This document shows, piece after piece, positions 37,336 through 46,726 of a stretch of 46,823 nt of DNA (position 1 is the first letter of the stretch; every line of letters starts with the position of its first letter). A program made the position numbers and the translations under genes. The notes below the pieces were generated by a model. It was not told where the DNA came from and did no database searches. It was given only the letters and a program-made list of their open reading frames with translations. The stretch comes from Candidatus Gallimonas merdigallinarum (lineage in GTDB: Bacteria; Bacillota; Clostridia; Christensenellales; Borkfalkiaceae): the NCBI GenBank assembly GCA_904373325.1, contig CAJFFP010000022.1, positions 1 to 46,823 on the forward strand. The letters are read 5' to 3'.

Positions 37336-40300
37336 TTGAACGGAGTCGGCCGAGGGGATAATCAGGAAAACAAGGAAAAAAACGTGCTTTTGAGCCGCGA
37401 AACGGTAGGGATGACCCTGCTGTTGTTCAGCGCGATCATCTTTTTCATCGCCGTCACGGGTCCGTATGTGTTCGGCGATATCGGCATAGCCATCACCTCG
37501 TTTTTTGTGGGGCTGTTCGGGTTCTTCGTCTATCCGCTGCTCCTGCTTGCGATCTATTATTCCGTCGTGCTCGTCTCCGGCAGGAAGTACTTCCCCGCGA
37601 AATGGGTGCTTAAAATCATGCTGCTTCTGGCGGCGGTCTTTTTCATCGTGCATACCGCCACGGCGGAACGCTTTTACGGGAACGGTTACGGGAGCTACCT
37701 CGGCGGATGCTGGTCGGCGGCTTCCGAGCGCATCGCCCAAGGCACGGGCGGCGGCGTGATCTTCGGACTTATCGCCTATCCCGTCCGCGCGGTGCTCTCC
37801 GCCGCAGGCTCGTATGTGCTGTATTCCCTGCTGCTTGCGGGAATGCTCTTCTGGATCGCCATGGGAACGCCGCTGAAAAAGTTCGTGTTCCGCTCGGGAG
37901 CGCGCACGCAGGATCGCCCCGCGCGCGAGGAAGCGCAGCCCGTTTCTTACGACGATATTCCCGCGCCAGAGCGCAGCGCAACGCTTCCCGAAACGCCCGC
38001 CCGCCCCGCGCAGGCGGCGCCCGCGGCATACGCGCAGGCGGCGCAGCCCGTCCGCCCCGCGCCCGTCGTCGGCGTTCCCGCGCAGCCAGCATCCTATCCG
38101 CGCCGGACGGCGCAGCCCGCGCCCGCGTCGGCGGAGCTTTCCGCGGACGAGCAGTACCGCCGCAGCCGCGAGATCCTGTTTTCGAGCGATCCCGCGAGCA
38201 GCTATCGCAACAACCTCATCTACGACCGCGATTCGCGGTTCAATACCTATCCGCGCCGTTCGAGCGTGACGCCCGTCTCTTCGCAGGAGCCGGCGTCGTC
38301 GGGATCGGACAAGCCGACCGCCGCGCCCGCGCGCTATTCGGAGGACTACGCCGCCCGCACCGCGGAAGGGCGTCCGTCCATGCCCCGCCGCGTGACGGTG
38401 GAGCGCCCCGCGCCCGCGCCGATGGAGAGCGACCTCAATTATCCGCAGTCGCCTTCCTACCGCGCGCCCGTGCAGCCTGCGGCGGAGGAGCACGACTATT
38501 ACGCCAACGACGTTCCCTATACGGAGACGTTCAGCTCCGAACCCAATATCGACGATTACGACGTACCCGCCGAGCCCGCGCGCCCCGCGCCCGCCGAGCC
38601 TGCCCGCCCGACGTATCAGGCAGAACCCGTCCGTCCCGCATACGAGGCTCCCGCCGAGCCTGCGCGCCCGACCTATGAGGCGGAACCCGTCCGTCCTGCA
38701 TACGAGGCTCCCGTTGAGCCTGCGCGCCCGACGTACGAGCCGCCCGTCGAACCCGCTCGCCCGACGTATCAGGCAGAACCCGTGCGCCCGTCGTACGAGG
38801 CGTCCGCAGAGTCCGCGCAGGCAGAGCCTGCCGACGAAGATACGCCCATGACGCGCGAAGAGTACCGCAGCGTGTTCTCCCGTCCCGTGCCCGAGCGCAT
38901 CCGCATCGAAGATACGCCCGCGCCCGAACCGCCCGCGCGTTCCGATCGCATCGAGCGCACCGATCGTTTTGCCGCGCCCGCGCAGCCCGAGCCGACCGTC
39001 TCGGAGGAGACGGAGGAGCTTTCGCAGGGAAGCCGCGTGTTCGATTCGCCCGTGCGCGGGTCTGCGGCGGACCTGTTCGACGAACCCGAGATCGACGACG
39101 CGAACTATCTGGAATCGGAGACGATTCCCGAAGCTCCCGAGCGCAGCGTGCGCGCGGGGAGGGGCATGGAACGCCCGATCGGCGACCGTTCGGCAGTCTC
39201 CGAACGCGGCGCGCGCGACTCCGCGCCCGACGCAGCGGACGAGAGCGAACCCGCTCCCGCGCCGAAGAAGCACGTCTATAAGGCGTATGTGCATCCCAAC
39301 CTTGAAAATCTCGTCACCTATCAGGAGAAGCCGAGCGTCTCGCAGGAGGAGATCGACCAGAACTCCGCCATCATCGTCGAAACGCTGAGCGCATTCCGCG
39401 TGGACGCGGAGGTCGTCAAAGTGACGGTCGGCTCCGCCGTTACGCGGTATGACATCGATATTCCCCGCAACGTCACGGTAAACACCGTCATCAAGCGCGA
39501 TACGGAAATCGCAATGCGCCTGCACGCCCGCGACGGCGTGAACATTTACTCCAACTCGGAGGCGGGCGCGATCTCCATCGAAGTTCCCAACTCCCGCCGC
39601 GCGACGGTCGGTCTGAAATCGGTCATGCAGTCGGAGGAGTACGTCAACGCCAAGCCCAACGCGCTCGCGTTCGCCATGGGCAAAGACGTGGAGGGGCGCA
39701 ACGTCTGCGGCAATATCGTCAAGATGAAGCACCTGCTCGTTGCAGGTTCTACGGGTTCTGGTAAGTCCGTGTGCCTCAACTCCATGCTCATCAGCCTCAT
39801 CTGCAAATATTCGCCCGAAGATCTCCGCCTCATCCTCATCGACCCCAAGAAGGTGGAGTTCGCCGTGTTCGACGGACTGCCGCACCTCATGATCAACGAG
39901 ATCATTTCCGACGCGCAGAAGGCGATCTCCGCGCTCAATTGGGCGATCAAGGAGCAGGAACGCCGCTATACGCTCTTCCAGAACAAGACGCGCAGCGGCA
40001 TCAACGTGCACAATATCGACGAATACAACGCGTCGCTCACCGAGGACGAGGAAAAACTCGCGAAGATCGTCATCGTCGTGGACGAGCTTGCCGACCTCAT
40101 GTCGGTCGCAAAGAAAGAGATCGAAGAGCGCATCCAGCGGCTCGCGCAGAAGGCGCGCGCGGCGGGGATGCACCTCGTCATCGCAACGCAGCGTCCGTCG
40201 GTGGACGTCATCACGGGCGTCATCAAGGGCAACCTTCCCACGCGGCTTGCCTTCCGCGTCATTCAGGAAGTGGACTCGCGCACCATTCTCGACGAGTCGG

Positions 40301-40752
40301 GCGCGCAAAAGCTCCTCGGCAACGGCGATATGCTCTACCGCACGGAGGGAATGTTCAACTGCCTGCGCGTGCAGGGCGCGTTCGTCGGCTCCGACGAAGT
40401 GCAGAAGATCGTCGAGGACATCAAGGCGCACAACGAGGCGTATTTCGACGAGAACGTCGCCGATTTCATCAACCGCGAAGAGAGCGGCAGCGCGGGCGGC
40501 GGCATGAGCGACGATGCGGACGATTCCGTCGATCCGCAGTATATCAAGGCGCTCGCCATCGTCGTCAAGCTCGGGCAGGCGTCCATCTCGCTCATTCAGC
40601 GCAAATGCTCGGTCGGCTACAACCACGCGGGCAAGATCATCGAGTGGATGGAGCTCATGGGGTACATTTCGGCGTTTGACGGCAAGGCGAAGGCGCGCAC
40701 GGTGCTCCTCTCCAAGGAAGATTTTGAAGCGAAATACGGAGATCTGGACTGA
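37336..40752 (+). CDS. ftsK: DNA translocase FtsK/SpoIIIE
   Basis: Membrane-anchored hexameric DNA pump for chromosome segregation at division or sporulation septa. About four membrane helices lie in residues 20-190, followed by a very long Pro/Ala/Glu-rich linker (about 195-640), then the motor: FtsK alpha domain, Walker A AGSTGSGKSVCLNSML, Walker B IVIVVDELADLM, and the C-terminal gamma winged helix (QASISLIQRKCSVGYNHAGKIIEWMELMGYI) that reads KOPS/SRS sites. 1138 residues, longer than most because of the linker, which includes 20-residue tandem repeats (38599-38811). Start TTG 37336, decided by GGAGG five bases upstream. It overlaps rimO by one base. Confidence 0.96.
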   Translation: MNGVGRGDNQENKEKNVLLSRETVGMTLLLFSAIIFFIAVTGPYVFGDIGIAITSFFVGLFGFFVYPLLLLAIYYSVVLVSGRKYFPAKWVLKIMLLLAAVFFIVHTATAERFYGNGYGSYLGGCWSAASERIAQGTGGGVIFGLIAYPVRAVLSAAGSYVLYSLLLAGMLFWIAMGTPLKKFVFRSGARTQDRPAREEAQPVSYDDIPAPERSATLPETPARPAQAAPAAYAQAAQPVRPAPVVGVPAQPASYPRRTAQPAPASAELSADEQYRRSREILFSSDPASSYRNNLIYDRDSRFNTYPRRSSVTPVSSQEPASSGSDKPTAAPARYSEDYAARTAEGRPSMPRRVTVERPAPAPMESDLNYPQSPSYRAPVQPAAEEHDYYANDVPYTETFSSEPNIDDYDVPAEPARPAPAEPARPTYQAEPVRPAYEAPAEPARPTYEAEPVRPAYEAPVEPARPTYEPPVEPARPTYQAEPVRPSYEASAESAQAEPADEDTPMTREEYRSVFSRPVPERIRIEDTPAPEPPARSDRIERTDRFAAPAQPEPTVSEETEELSQGSRVFDSPVRGSAADLFDEPEIDDANYLESETIPEAPERSVRAGRGMERPIGDRSAVSERGARDSAPDAADESEPAPAPKKHVYKAYVHPNLENLVTYQEKPSVSQEEIDQNSAIIVETLSAFRVDAEVVKVTVGSAVTRYDIDIPRNVTVNTVIKRDTEIAMRLHARDGVNIYSNSEAGAISIEVPNSRRATVGLKSVMQSEEYVNAKPNALAFAMGKDVEGRNVCGNIVKMKHLLVAGSTGSGKSVCLNSMLISLICKYSPEDLRLILIDPKKVEFAVFDGLPHLMINEIISDAQKAISALNWAIKEQERRYTLFQNKTRSGINVHNIDEYNASLTEDEEKLAKIVIVVDELADLMSVAKKEIEERIQRLAQKARAAGMHLVIATQRPSVDVITGVIKGNLPTRLAFRVIQEVDSRTILDESGAQKLLGNGDMLYRTEGMFNCLRVQGAFVGSDEVQKIVEDIKAHNEAYFDENVADFINREESGSAGGGMSDDADDSVDPQYIKALAIVVKLGQASISLIQRKCSVGYNHAGKIIEWMELMGYISAFDGKAKARTVLLSKEDFEAKYGDLD
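38599..38811 (+). repeat. Tandem 60-bp repeats in the ftsK linker
   Basis: Units 38599-38658, 38659-38718, a truncated 33-bp unit 38719-38751 and 38752-38811. Each full unit encodes PARPTYQAEPVRPAYEAPAE or a close variant (20 residues). Differences between units are mostly synonymous or conservative, so the repeat is maintained at protein level. Confidence 0.9.
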
Positions 40753-42065
40753 TGAAAAAGACGTTCGGCATGATCAGCCTCGGATGCGACAAGAACCGCG
40801 TGGACGGCGAACGCATCCTCGGCGAGATCAGACGCCACGGCTGTGAGATCACTGACGACATCCAAAAGGCGCAGGTGCTCGTCGTAAATACCTGCGCCTT
40901 TCTGAACGCGTCGCGCAAAGAGGCGATCGAAGCCGTTCTGGAAGGCAACGCATACCGCAGCGGCGCGTTGGAAAAAATCGTCGTGACGGGGTGTCTCCCC
41001 GAAAAGTATATCGGAGAACTCTTTCCCGCCCTCACGGAGGGGGACGTGTTTTTGGGAGTTTCCGACGCGACCGCGCTCTTTCCCGCGCTCGAACGCGCGT
41101 ATGCGGGGGAGCGCGTCAACGCCGTGCATACGGGGGAAGAGGGGTGCCTGCGCGTCGTCACGACGCCGCCGCACATCAAGTACCTGAAAATCGCGGACGG
41201 CTGTTTCAACCACTGCACCTATTGCCTGATCCCCAAGATCCGCGGCAGATACCGTTCCTATCCCATGGAGCAGCTCGTGGAAGAGGCGCGCTCGCTGGGT
41301 GAGACGCAGGAACTCGTCATCGTCGCGCAGGATACGACCCGCTACGGCGAGGACGGCGGCGAAAATAAATTTGTTGAATTGCTGCAAAAAATTTCCGAAC
41401 TTGACAATATCTGTCATATTCGTCTGCTATACTGTTATCCCGAGGTGGTGACGGACGAACTCATCGCCGAGGTGAAGAACAATCCCAAGATCATAAAATA
41501 CCTCGATATTCCGCTGCAACACAGCGAGGACCGCGTGCTCAAACTCATGGGGCGGCGGGGGAGCCGCGCGGAGTATCTTGCGCTTTTGCAAAAGCTCCGC
41601 GATGAGATCCCCGGAATCGCCGTGCGCACCACGTTCATTGCGGGTTTCCCCACCGAAACGGAGGAGGAGCACGAGGCGCTCAAAGCGTTCCTGCGGGAGG
41701 CGCGCTTTGAAAACTGCGGATTTTTCGCCTATTCGCGCGAACCCGAAACGCCCGCGTACAAGCTCAAAGGGCAGGTGCCTGCGCGCGTCAAGGAAAAGCG
41801 GGTGCGCGCGCTCTACCGCGTGCAGCGGGAAATTTCCGCCGCCTGCCTGCAACAGTTCGTCGGCAGAACGGTCAACGTTGTGTGCGACGGCATCGATTAC
41901 GAAAGATCGTGTTTCGTCGGGAGAGCGTACTTTCAGGCGTACGAGATCGACGGCTGCGTCTGCTTCACCGCTCCGCGCGCGGAGACGGGCAGGACGTACT
42001 CCGTTTTCATCGACCGCGCCGACGCTTACGACCTGTACGGAACAGTCAAGGAGAATACGTTATGA
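40752..42065 (+). CDS. rimO: Ribosomal protein S12 methylthiotransferase RimO
   Basis: Radical-SAM enzyme that methylthiolates a conserved Asp of ribosomal protein S12. 437 residues. The N-terminal UPF0004 domain holds three cluster cysteines (ISLGCDKNRVD, VNTCAF, VTGCLPEKY), the radical-SAM motif is DGCFNHCTYCLIPKIRGRYRS (CxxxCxxC), and a C-terminal TRAM domain follows. DKNRVDGE and the overall order separate RimO from MiaB. ATG 40752 overlaps the ftsK stop by one base; its own stop overlaps pgsA by ATGA. Confidence 0.96.
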   Translation: MKKTFGMISLGCDKNRVDGERILGEIRRHGCEITDDIQKAQVLVVNTCAFLNASRKEAIEAVLEGNAYRSGALEKIVVTGCLPEKYIGELFPALTEGDVFLGVSDATALFPALERAYAGERVNAVHTGEEGCLRVVTTPPHIKYLKIADGCFNHCTYCLIPKIRGRYRSYPMEQLVEEARSLGETQELVIVAQDTTRYGEDGGENKFVELLQKISELDNICHIRLLYCYPEVVTDELIAEVKNNPKIIKYLDIPLQHSEDRVLKLMGRRGSRAEYLALLQKLRDEIPGIAVRTTFIAGFPTETEEEHEALKAFLREARFENCGFFAYSREPETPAYKLKGQVPARVKEKRVRALYRVQREISAACLQQFVGRTVNVVCDGIDYERSCFVGRAYFQAYEIDGCVCFTAPRAETGRTYSVFIDRADAYDLYGTVKENTL

Positions 42066-42667
42066 ATTTACCCAACAAGATCACGCTGACGCGCATTTTC
42101 ATGATCCCCGTGTTCGTCCTCTTCTTTTATCTGGACGTGATGAACGGGTGGAACTACCTCGTCGCCGCGATCGTCTTCGTGCTTGCGGCTTCCACCGACG
42201 CGCTTGACGGGCATATCGCGCGTTCGCGCGGGCTTGTCACCAACCTCGGCAAATTCCTCGACCCCATTGCGGACAAAGTGCTCGTCTCCACCGCGCTCAT
42301 TCTGCTCTTAACGCGCGGCTGGGCGTTTGAGGTGGACTTCTTCGCGGGCTGGGGGCTGATCGTCGCGGGCATCTGCGTTGCGGTCATCCTTGCGCGCGAA
42401 CTCATCGTGAGCGGCTTCCGCATGATCGCCGCGGGGCGCGGCATCGTCCTTGCGGCGGACAAGCTCGGCAAGATCAAGACGGTCTTTCAGGATCTCTCCA
42501 TCGCGCTCATTCTCGCGGGAATGGCGTTTGTCGGCTCGCGCGGGGGTGAGATCGTCGTCATCATCGGCATTTTCTGTTTCTTTATCTGCACGGCGCTCAC
42601 CGTAATTTCGGGCGTCAACTATATCGTGAGAAATAAACAGGTCCTCTCGGAGGAGGCGCAGGCGTGA
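42062..42667 (+). CDS. pgsA: CDP-diacylglycerol-glycerol-3-phosphate 3-phosphatidyltransferase
   Basis: Membrane enzyme making phosphatidylglycerol phosphate. 201 residues with about five membrane helices and the CDP-alcohol phosphatidyltransferase signature DGHIAR...GKFLDPIAD (DGx2AR then Gx3Dx3D). The N terminus MNLPNKITLTRI is typical. Start ATG 42062 is coupled to the rimO stop, and its stop overlaps GTG 42664 of cinA. Confidence 0.95.
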   Translation: MNLPNKITLTRIFMIPVFVLFFYLDVMNGWNYLVAAIVFVLAASTDALDGHIARSRGLVTNLGKFLDPIADKVLVSTALILLLTRGWAFEVDFFAGWGLIVAGICVAVILARELIVSGFRMIAAGRGIVLAADKLGKIKTVFQDLSIALILAGMAFVGSRGGEIVVIIGIFCFFICTALTVISGVNYIVRNKQVLSEEAQA

Positions 42668-43743
42668 AATACGCGGGCATCGTGCTTCGCAACAACAAAA
42701 ACTGCCTCGCTTCCGTGGACTACGCGCCCGTGCTCGACGCGCTTCTGGCGGGCGGCGTCTTTCTCGACGAGATCGCGCTTCTGCCGTACGACAGCCCGAG
42801 CAGGGTCTCGGCGGCGCTGCTGCGCCTCTCCACCGAGTGCGACGGCGTGTTCCTCGTCTGCGCGCGGGTGCTTCTGCCCTCCGCAAAGGACGCGGTCTCC
42901 GTCGCCGCCGAAGCGGCGTTTGAAGAGGAGTATCTGCTCGATACCGAGGACTGTCTCTTCGCCGTGCTGCCCGAGGGGGAGCGCGGGGCGGAGATCGTAA
43001 AAGGGGAGGTCGTTCCGCGCGTCGATAAGCGCCGCCGCCGCACCTATGCGCGGGTGGTGCTGCGCACGGTTTCCGCGCCGCAGGAAAAGCTCCGCGCCGT
43101 CCTCAAAGAGGCGGACGAGGCGGGCGGCGGAAGGCTCTCCGTCCATGCCGCCGAACAGTACGGCTGCGCGCGCATCGAGGTGTTGTACGATCAGGAGACG
43201 CCCAAGATGACCGCCGACGAGGTCGTGCGCATTCTTGCGGAGGGGCTGAAAGAATACGTCTACGCCATGGAGGACGTTTCGCTCGCGGAGCGGTTCGTCG
43301 CCGCGCTCAAACTGCACAAACTGCACGTTTCCACGGCGGAATCGTTCACGGCGGGCGGCGTCGGGCGGGAGATTGTCCGCGTGCCCGGGGCGAGCGCCGT
43401 CTTTTACGAGGGCATCAACGCATACGACAACAAGGCGAAACACGAGCGCCTCGGCGTGAGCGAATTTACGCTCATGGACAAGGGCGCGGTGTCCGACGAG
43501 ACCGCCTACGAGATGGCGGCGGGGCTTCTGAAACAGGGGCACTGCGACGTGGCGATCGCGACCACGGGCATTGCGGGACCTGACGCGGACGGGACGAACA
43601 AACCCGTGGGGCTTTGCTACATTGCCGTCGGCACGCGCGAAAAGGTGCGCGTGTTCCGCTTCCGCCTTTCGGGCGACAGGGAGACGGTGACGAGAACGGC
43701 GATCAATCTCGCGCTGTTTCTGGCTTATAAAGAGATCTCTTAA
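42664..43743 (+). CDS. cinA: CinA-family protein with degenerate N-terminal MoCF domain
   Basis: 359 residues against about 410 in typical CinA. The C-terminal PncC/CinA amidohydrolase domain is well kept (KLHVSTAESFTAGGVGREIVRVPGASAVFYEG, AIATTGIAGPDADGTNKPVGLCYIA), consistent with nicotinamide mononucleotide deamidation. The N-terminal domain has the MoCF outline, but the GGLGPTxDD motif of active CinA is replaced by VCARVLLPSAKDAVS, so pyrophosphatase activity is doubtful. Start is GTG 42664 overlapping the pgsA stop. Located before recA, the classical arrangement. Confidence 0.9.
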   Translation: MKYAGIVLRNNKNCLASVDYAPVLDALLAGGVFLDEIALLPYDSPSRVSAALLRLSTECDGVFLVCARVLLPSAKDAVSVAAEAAFEEEYLLDTEDCLFAVLPEGERGAEIVKGEVVPRVDKRRRRTYARVVLRTVSAPQEKLRAVLKEADEAGGGRLSVHAAEQYGCARIEVLYDQETPKMTADEVVRILAEGLKEYVYAMEDVSLAERFVAALKLHKLHVSTAESFTAGGVGREIVRVPGASAVFYEGINAYDNKAKHERLGVSEFTLMDKGAVSDETAYEMAAGLLKQGHCDVAIATTGIAGPDADGTNKPVGLCYIAVGTREKVRVFRFRLSGDRETVTRTAINLALFLAYKEIS

Positions 43744-43824
43744 CGGCGGAGAGCGCGCCCGCAGCGTTTGCGGAGCGGCTTTCCGATCGGCTGAATGCAG
43801 AAAAAAATGAAGGAGACATCATCC

Positions 43825-44847
43825 ATGAACGAAGAAAAACTCAAAGCGCTCGACGCGGTGCTCGCGCAGATCGAAAAGGCGTACGGCAAGGGCGCGATCA
43901 TGAAGCTCGGGCAGGACGCGGGCAATACCGACATCGAAGTCATTCCCACGGGCTGCCTTTCGCTCGACCTCGCGCTCGGCGTGGGCGGACTTCCCCGCGG
44001 CAGAATGGTCGAGATCTACGGACCCGAATCCTCGGGTAAGACGACGGTCGCCCTGCACGCCGTCGCCGAAGCGCAGAAGATGGGCGGCATTGCGGCGTTC
44101 GTCGACGCGGAACACGCGCTCGACCCCGTCTATGCCAAGAAACTCGGCGTCAATCTCGACGAACTGTACGTCTCCCAGCCCGATACGGGCGAACAGGCGC
44201 TCGACATCGTGGACGCGCTCGTCCGCTCGTCCGCCGTCGATATTATCGTCGTCGACTCCGTCGCCGCGCTCACGCCCAAGGCGGAGATCGAGGGGGACAT
44301 GGGCGACAGCCACGTGGGTCTGCAAGCGCGCCTCATGAGTCAGGCTCTGAGAAAGCTCACCGCCATCGTCAACAAGAGCAAAACGTGCGTCGTCTTTATC
44401 AACCAGCTTCGCGAGAAGGTGGGCGTCATGTTCGGCAATCCCGAAGTCACCCCCGGCGGCAAGGCGCTCAAATTCTATGCGTCCGTCCGCATCGACGTCA
44501 GAAAGACGGATATTCTCAAAGATACCGACGGCGCGGCGGGCAACCGCACGCGCGCGAAAGTCGTCAAGAACAAGCTCGCGCCTCCCTTCCGTCAGGCGGA
44601 ATTTGACATTATGTACGGCGAAGGGGTCTCGCAGGAGGGCTGCATCATCGACCTCGGCGTACAGTATGACGTCATCAAAAAGAGCGGCGCGTGGTACAGC
44701 TATAACGACAACAAGGTGGCGAACGGCCGCGAGCGTATGCGGCAGTTCCTCAAAGACAATCCCGAACTTGCCAAGGAGATGGAGGAGAAGATCCGCGCCG
44801 CGGCAAAGGGAAGCCCCGTCGAGGCGATCGCGGGGAGCGAAGAATAA
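43825..44847 (+). CDS. recA: Recombinase RecA
   Basis: Homologous recombination and SOS coprotease. 340 residues: Walker [14 protein letters not shown], Walker [25 protein letters not shown], loop L2 [26 protein letters not shown] 43825 is preceded by AAGGAG nine bases upstream; in-frame ATGs at 43807 and earlier would overlap that RBS. I did not see a clear LexA box in the 81-base gap after cinA. nadE follows after three bases. Confidence 0.98.
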   Translation: MNEEKLKALDAVLAQIEKAYGKGAIMKLGQDAGNTDIEVIPTGCLSLDLALGVGGLPRGRMVEIYGPESSGKTTVALHAVAEAQKMGGIAAFVDAEHALDPVYAKKLGVNLDELYVSQPDTGEQALDIVDALVRSSAVDIIVVDSVAALTPKAEIEGDMGDSHVGLQARLMSQALRKLTAIVNKSKTCVVFINQLREKVGVMFGNPEVTPGGKALKFYASVRIDVRKTDILKDTDGAAGNRTRAKVVKNKLAPPFRQAEFDIMYGEGVSQEGCIIDLGVQYDVIKKSGAWYSYNDNKVANGRERMRQFLKDNPELAKEMEEKIRAAAKGSPVEAIAGSEE

Positions 44848-44850
44848 TCT

Positions 44851-46689
44851 ATGAAATACGGATTTTTACGGGTGACGGCGGCAAGCCCCGCGCTCAAAGT
44901 CGCCGATCCCGCCTTCAACGCGGCGCGCATCATCGAAAAGATCAGAGCGGAAGCGGAAAAGGGGACGGAAGTGCTCGTCTTTCCCGAGCTTTCGCTGAGC
45001 GGCTACACCTGCGGCGATCTCTTCTTGCAGGAGCCGCTGCTCGACGGCTGCATGGCTGCGCTGCGGGCGGTCGCCGAGGCGACGGAAGGCAAAAAGATGC
45101 TCGTCTTTGTGGGGCTGCCCGTCCGCTGCGGCGGCAAGCTGTACAACTGCGCGGCGGGCGTTTCGGACGGCATGGTGCTGGGCTTCGTTCCAAAAACGCA
45201 CCTGCCCAACTATAACGAGTTTTACGAGGCGCGCCACTTTGCGCGCGGCTCGCGGGAGACGGCGTTCGCTTCCCTGTGGGAGGGGATGAGCGCGCCGCTC
45301 ACGACGGACATTCTCTTTGCGGCGACGCCCGAGATCGCCGTCGCGTGCGAGATCTGCGAGGACGTGTGGGCGGGCGACGCGCCCTCCGCGCGCCATGCGC
45401 AGGCGGGGGCGGCGGTCGTCGTCAATCTTTCCGCCAGCAACGAGACGGTCGGCAAGCGCGAGTACCGCAAGACCATTCTTTCCGCGCAGTCGGGGAGAAA
45501 CGTCTGCGCCTACGTCTACTGCGACGCGGGCGTGAGAGAATCCACCTCCGATATGGTGTTCGCGGGCAATCATATGATCTTCGAGAACGGGGCGATGCTC
45601 GCGGAAGCCGCGCCCTTCTCGGGCGGGGACTGCACGGCGGAGATCGACGTCGGGTTCCTGCTCGCCGAGCGCAGGCGGCTGAACACCTTCGGGCGCGCCG
45701 ACCGCGACGACCTTAATTATTTCACGGCGGAAGCCGACTTCTTCACCGACGCCGAACCGACGCTGCGCGCCGTTTCGCCCCTGCCCTTCGTTCCCGAAGA
45801 GGAAGGGGAGCGGAAGGAGCGCGCGCAGCTCATTTTAAATATGCAGGCGAACGCGCTGGCGCGCCGCATGGCGCACACGGGCGCAAAGACGGCGGTCATC
45901 GGCATTTCGGGCGGGCTGGATTCCACGCTCGCGCTGCTCGTGACGGCGCGCGCCTTCGACCTGCTCGGGAAGGACAGAAAGAACGTTTTTGCCTATACCA
46001 TGCCCGGGTTCGGCACGACGGGCAAGACGAAAAACAACTCCCTTCTGCTCATGGATGCGATGGGCGTGACTTCCCGCACCGTACCCATTTCCGAGACCGT
46101 CCTCAAACATTTTGCGGACATCGGGCATGATCCCGCCGTCCTCAACGCGACGTACGAGAACGCGCAGGCGCGCTACCGCACGATGATTTTAATGGACGCC
46201 GCCAACGAGGCGGGCGGCATCGTCGTCGGAACGGGCGATCTTTCCGAACTTGCGCTCGGGTGGTGTACCTACAACGGCGATCATATGAGTATGTACGCCG
46301 TCAACTGTTCCGTGCCGAAAACGCTCGTCGAGATCTCGCCCGAACTGCTTCCGCCCGACGCGGCGGGCAATATCGCGCAAAAGACGGAGGACATCGTCGG
46401 ACCGTACGAACTGCACGACTTTTTCCTCTTCCGCTTTGTGCGCCGCGGCGATTCTCCCGCAAAAACGCTCTTTCTTGCGCAGAAGGCGTTCGCGGGCAGA
46501 TACGACCGCGCGACGCTCAAAAAATGGCTCGTGAACTTTTACCGCCGCTTTTTCTCGCAGCAGTTCAAGCGCAACTGCGTGCCGGACGGCGTGAAGGTCG
46601 GTTCGGTATCCCTTTCCCCGCGCGGCGATTGGCGTATGCCGTCGGACGCGTCGGCGGCTCTGTGGCTGGAACAGGCGGAAAACCTTTAA
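44851..46689 (+). CDS. nadE: Glutamine-dependent NAD+ synthetase
   Basis: Two-domain enzyme of 612 residues that amidates nicotinate adenine dinucleotide. The N-terminal nitrilase-type glutaminase has the Glu in VFPELSLSGYTCGD, Lys in PKTHLPNYNEFYE and Cys in ACEICEDVW. The C-terminal synthetase has the PP-loop GISGGLDSTLALL, followed by GTGDLSELALGWCTYNGDHMSMYAVN. ATG 44851 is three bases after the recA stop, so it is presumably co-transcribed; no strong RBS is visible. Confidence 0.97.
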   Translation: MKYGFLRVTAASPALKVADPAFNAARIIEKIRAEAEKGTEVLVFPELSLSGYTCGDLFLQEPLLDGCMAALRAVAEATEGKKMLVFVGLPVRCGGKLYNCAAGVSDGMVLGFVPKTHLPNYNEFYEARHFARGSRETAFASLWEGMSAPLTTDILFAATPEIAVACEICEDVWAGDAPSARHAQAGAAVVVNLSASNETVGKREYRKTILSAQSGRNVCAYVYCDAGVRESTSDMVFAGNHMIFENGAMLAEAAPFSGGDCTAEIDVGFLLAERRRLNTFGRADRDDLNYFTAEADFFTDAEPTLRAVSPLPFVPEEEGERKERAQLILNMQANALARRMAHTGAKTAVIGISGGLDSTLALLVTARAFDLLGKDRKNVFAYTMPGFGTTGKTKNNSLLLMDAMGVTSRTVPISETVLKHFADIGHDPAVLNATYENAQARYRTMILMDAANEAGGIVVGTGDLSELALGWCTYNGDHMSMYAVNCSVPKTLVEISPELLPPDAAGNIAQKTEDIVGPYELHDFFLFRFVRRGDSPAKTLFLAQKAFAGRYDRATLKKWLVNFYRRFFSQQFKRNCVPDGVKVGSVSLSPRGDWRMPSDASAALWLEQAENL

Positions 46690-46726
46690 AACTGTTTAAA
46701 ATGATTGATCTTGGAGGGAATATCCG

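Noticed and set aside
37267-40626. 1119-codon open frame on the minus strand opposite ftsK
   Set aside because: It mirrors the GC-rich ftsK gene, has Arg/Asp/Val-rich composition with no recognisable motif, and ftsK is certain on the other strand.
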